Shown here: positions 62,057 to 64,000 of the stretch, one piece after another | Layout: every line of letters begins with the position of its first letter | Position numbering within the stretch: position 1 is the first letter of the stretch | Assembly (NCBI GenBank): GCA_947498325.1 | Contig: CANMKE010000001.1 | Coordinates: forward strand, 372,001 to 436,000 | Direction: 5' to 3' | Source: an uncultured Persicobacter sp. | GTDB lineage: Bacteria; Bacteroidota; Bacteroidia; Cytophagales; Cyclobacteriaceae | DNA length: 64,000 nucleotides | Notes under the pieces: model-generated | What the model saw: only the letters and a program-made list of their open reading frames with translations | Database searches by the model: none | What the model was told of the DNA's origin: nothing | Program-made: the position numbers and the translations under genes

Positions 62057-63658
62057 ATGACCGATTTTGTTCCTCAACTTTTAAGCCGTTTAAAGCTCAC
62101 CAAAGATGTCCCCCTGCGGGATAGGTTTGTGGTTGTTACCAGCCTTTCGGGTGGGTTATGTATCCTTTATGTAGTTTTTATTCAGCCTTCAGCCTTTACT
62201 GAAGGCTTTCACCTTTTTTTATATGTTGCCTTATTAATCCAGACCTCTGCCTATTTAAGTATCGTTATTTTCAATCGCAGTAAATTGGGGGTTTACCTTT
62301 TAGCGCTCAATTGTGCGTTGTATGCTTTTTCAGAATGGTACTTTATGGGAGGAGTCAAGGGGTCGTTGTTTTTGGCGATTTATGGAATAAACATTCTGAT
62401 GTTTAATTTACTGGACAGCCGTGAGCAAATATACTTTTTTATTTTCTCGACCCTGTTTGTTGGCGTATTGCTCTGGCTTGAAAAAAATGCAGTTTTTACG
62501 ATTGCCCCTGTTGATGTAAGTTTGAATACTCGGATTATTCAGACGGTAAGTATTGTATTTGTCAGTAGTATGGGGATTATTCTTTTTCGCTCCAAAGATC
62601 ATGATCGATTGCTGGACCTTAGAAAGTTGGAGGAGCAACAATCACAACTCATAAAATCCACTGAGCGGGAGGTATTTCTGGCAACGGTGCGAAATCGTTT
62701 CACCATCACTTATTTAACGGAGTCTGTCTTTAAAATTTTTCCTGAAGTGGAGCTCCATGAGATTTCCCCTTATGTCGTTGACCTGATTACCGAAGATGGG
62801 CAGCACCCTTCAGTTTCAAAGGTCGAACTCCACGGCTACACAAAGTTCTTGAAAATCAGTCAGCAGACGGTTTATGAAGGGAAAGAAAGGGTTGATCACC
62901 TGATTGTGAAGGATGTTACGGAGCATTACACTTTTGAAGATCAGCTTAAAGAGGCCATCCGAAAAGAACAGGTACTGAAAAAGAATAAAAATGAGTTCGT
63001 AACGATGGTCTCTCATCAGTTCCGAACCCCACTCACCACCATCAAAAGTGCCAACGAGCTGCTATCTTATGCGCTTCAGGAGGAGGAACCAACGCTCTAT
63101 GAGGAAAAAATCACCCCTAAAATTCAGCAGGTAACCGATTCAGTGAACACCCTGACCAAAATGATTGAGCAGTTATTGGATTTCGGTAAAATTGAAAGCG
63201 ATGTCGTTTCTTTACACTATACTGAAATTGATATGGCTTCTTTCATTCAATCCTTTATTAAAGAGCAGGAAATTGTACTGAACAGGGCCATTCAGTTTGA
63301 GATTCTCGGTTACCCAAAACATGTGGAGGTGGATAAGCAAATGATTTCGACCATTCTCTCTAATTTATGTTCCAACGCCTGTAAGTATTCTGAGGCCACA
63401 CAGCCCGTATTTGTGGGACTTGAATATGGGAAAGATGATTTTGTGATTGAAGTTCAGGATTTTGGGAAAGGCATCGATTCTGAAATACTCCCCAACCTGT
63501 TTCAGTATTTGCCCTCGACTGAACTGCATCAGGGGATGGGTATTGGGTTATTCATTGTGCGGCAGTTTGTGGAGATGCACGGCGGAAATATCACCGTGCG
63601 CTCCGAAAGGGCGAGGGGGACAACATTTTCCATTAATCTACCTAATAAAAAGCCTTAG
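62057..63658 (+). CDS. Membrane-bound sensor histidine kinase
   Basis: A 533-residue kinase: about six hydrophobic spans in residues 25-180, a short PAS-like linker (about 200-285), then HisKA with phospho-accepting His320 in VSHQFRTPLTTIKS and a HATPase domain with NLCSNACKYS (N box), VQDFGKGID (G1) and GMGIGLFIVRQFV (G2). It has no attached receiver. The signal is unknown; the membrane block has no recognised ligand domain. The next gene starts with similar membrane segments. Confidence 0.9.
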   Translation: MTDFVPQLLSRLKLTKDVPLRDRFVVVTSLSGGLCILYVVFIQPSAFTEGFHLFLYVALLIQTSAYLSIVIFNRSKLGVYLLALNCALYAFSEWYFMGGVKGSLFLAIYGINILMFNLLDSREQIYFFIFSTLFVGVLLWLEKNAVFTIAPVDVSLNTRIIQTVSIVFVSSMGIILFRSKDHDRLLDLRKLEEQQSQLIKSTEREVFLATVRNRFTITYLTESVFKIFPEVELHEISPYVVDLITEDGQHPSVSKVELHGYTKFLKISQQTVYEGKERVDHLIVKDVTEHYTFEDQLKEAIRKEQVLKKNKNEFVTMVSHQFRTPLTTIKSANELLSYALQEEEPTLYEEKITPKIQQVTDSVNTLTKMIEQLLDFGKIESDVVSLHYTEIDMASFIQSFIKEQEIVLNRAIQFEILGYPKHVEVDKQMISTILSNLCSNACKYSEATQPVFVGLEYGKDDFVIEVQDFGKGIDSEILPNLFQYLPSTELHQGMGIGLFIVRQFVEMHGGNITVRSERARGTTFSINLPNKKP

Positions 63659-63691
63659 TGGTTTTAATTCATCATTTGATCTTGTTTTTCG

Positions 63692-64000
63692 ATGCGTATC
63701 AAATCTATCTTACATAAAATCTTTGGAACCAGTCAGGATTATCCTTTTGAGGGACGAGTGCTCAATATTATCAATTTACTGGGGGCATTGGCTTCTATTG
63801 TTAATGTGTTGAATTTCCCGAAGCTGGGGCTGCCTATCGCTTTTTTCTATGGATTTTTGTATGTCTCTATTGAAGCCAGTTGTGCGTTATTGGTTTATCG
63901 CTATTTTAAAAATTACAAGGCTGCTTTATGGATGAGCTTTACGGGGGAGTCTGTTATTTTATTTTTGGAATGGCGGTATTTAGGCGGACTGATGGGGACC
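63692..64000 (+). CDS. Start of a membrane protein related to the sensor kinase, cut by the window end
   Basis: An open frame of 103 codons from an ATG at 63692 to the last base. It has hydrophobic spans (IINLLGALASIVNVL, LPIAFFYGFLYVSIEASCALLVY) and the segment EWRYLGGLMGT, which matches EWYFMGGVKGS at the same place in the kinase upstream. It is therefore probably the N-terminus of a second membrane sensor kinase, 33 bases downstream. Confidence 0.7.
   Translation, partial: MRIKSILHKIFGTSQDYPFEGRVLNIINLLGALASIVNVLNFPKLGLPIAFFYGFLYVSIEASCALLVYRYFKNYKAALWMSFTGESVILFLEWRYLGGLMGT

Noticed and set aside
1-64000. CRISPR arrays, prophage, complete insertion sequences, rRNA genes, origin of replication
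   Set aside because: No direct-repeat/spacer pattern, structural or integrase gene, transposase, rRNA segment or DnaA-box cluster was seen.

Overview
The window looks like a chromosomal segment of a Bacteroidota bacterium, most likely of the order Cytophagales. The evidence is: a TonB receptor with an N-terminal carboxypeptidase-like domain, the Bacteroidota-type long PurF homologue, DUF3127 and DUF2141 proteins, a BT_0820-like HAD protein, OxyR and MenD of the expected type, few Shine-Dalgarno sequences, and several promoters of the TTG-N18-20-TAnnTTTG kind used in this phylum. The order is an inference; no rRNA or marker set is present. Gene content is mostly housekeeping and metabolism, densely packed, with no prophage, CRISPR array, plasmid function or complete insertion sequence.

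Left part (1-30.3 kb): a sodium:solute symporter; a minus-strand block with a twitch radical SAM protein, isochorismate synthase and a DHNA-CoA-type thioesterase; rsmE; a bacterial acyl-CoA-binding protein; rpe; a TonB receptor followed by two lipoprotein genes (LpoB-like and COG3014); an SDR enzyme; L-2-hydroxyglutarate oxidase; an NtrC-type regulator with a separate HPt protein; cyclophilin; an XRE/S24 self-cleaving-type repressor; DUF3127; a PIG-L deacetylase; HAD, Nudix, OxyR, GNAT and LpxR-like genes; then DUF2141, menE and menD. The two separated men blocks supply isochorismate synthase, MenD, MenE and a thioesterase for menaquinone synthesis; menA, menB and menC are not in the window. 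Two identical CAU-anticodon tRNA genes follow.

Middle (30.3-41.1 kb): an ABC1-family kinase and TetR-like regulator, then a compact minus-strand exopolysaccharide operon. Read in transcription order it encodes a stand-alone receiver protein, a phosphoglycosyl transferase carrying a pseudo-receiver domain and a Cys-rich insert, a half-length TolC-like protein, a Wzz/GumC-like co-polymerase with a decayed tyrosine-kinase domain, a glycosyltransferase and a flippase. This operon is the most unusual system here: a phosphorelay output protein appears tied to the first enzyme of polysaccharide assembly. An AlkB-like dioxygenase and a zinc-site-poor sirtuin lie upstream of it.

Right part (41.1-64 kb): the deoC-deoB-deoD nucleoside-salvage operon; an orphan pair (STAS-like and possible haem-oxygenase-like proteins); an Elp3-like radical SAM protein; an AbgT transporter; a PurF homologue; small secreted proteins and a periplasmic thioredoxin; a polyprenyl synthetase and RNase R; a fused double-ATPase peptide ABC protein; RF3; an RluA-type pseudouridine synthase flanked on both sides by twin-hairpin REPIN-like repeats; a COG2509 flavoprotein; a membrane sensor kinase; and the start of a second, related membrane protein cut off by the window end.
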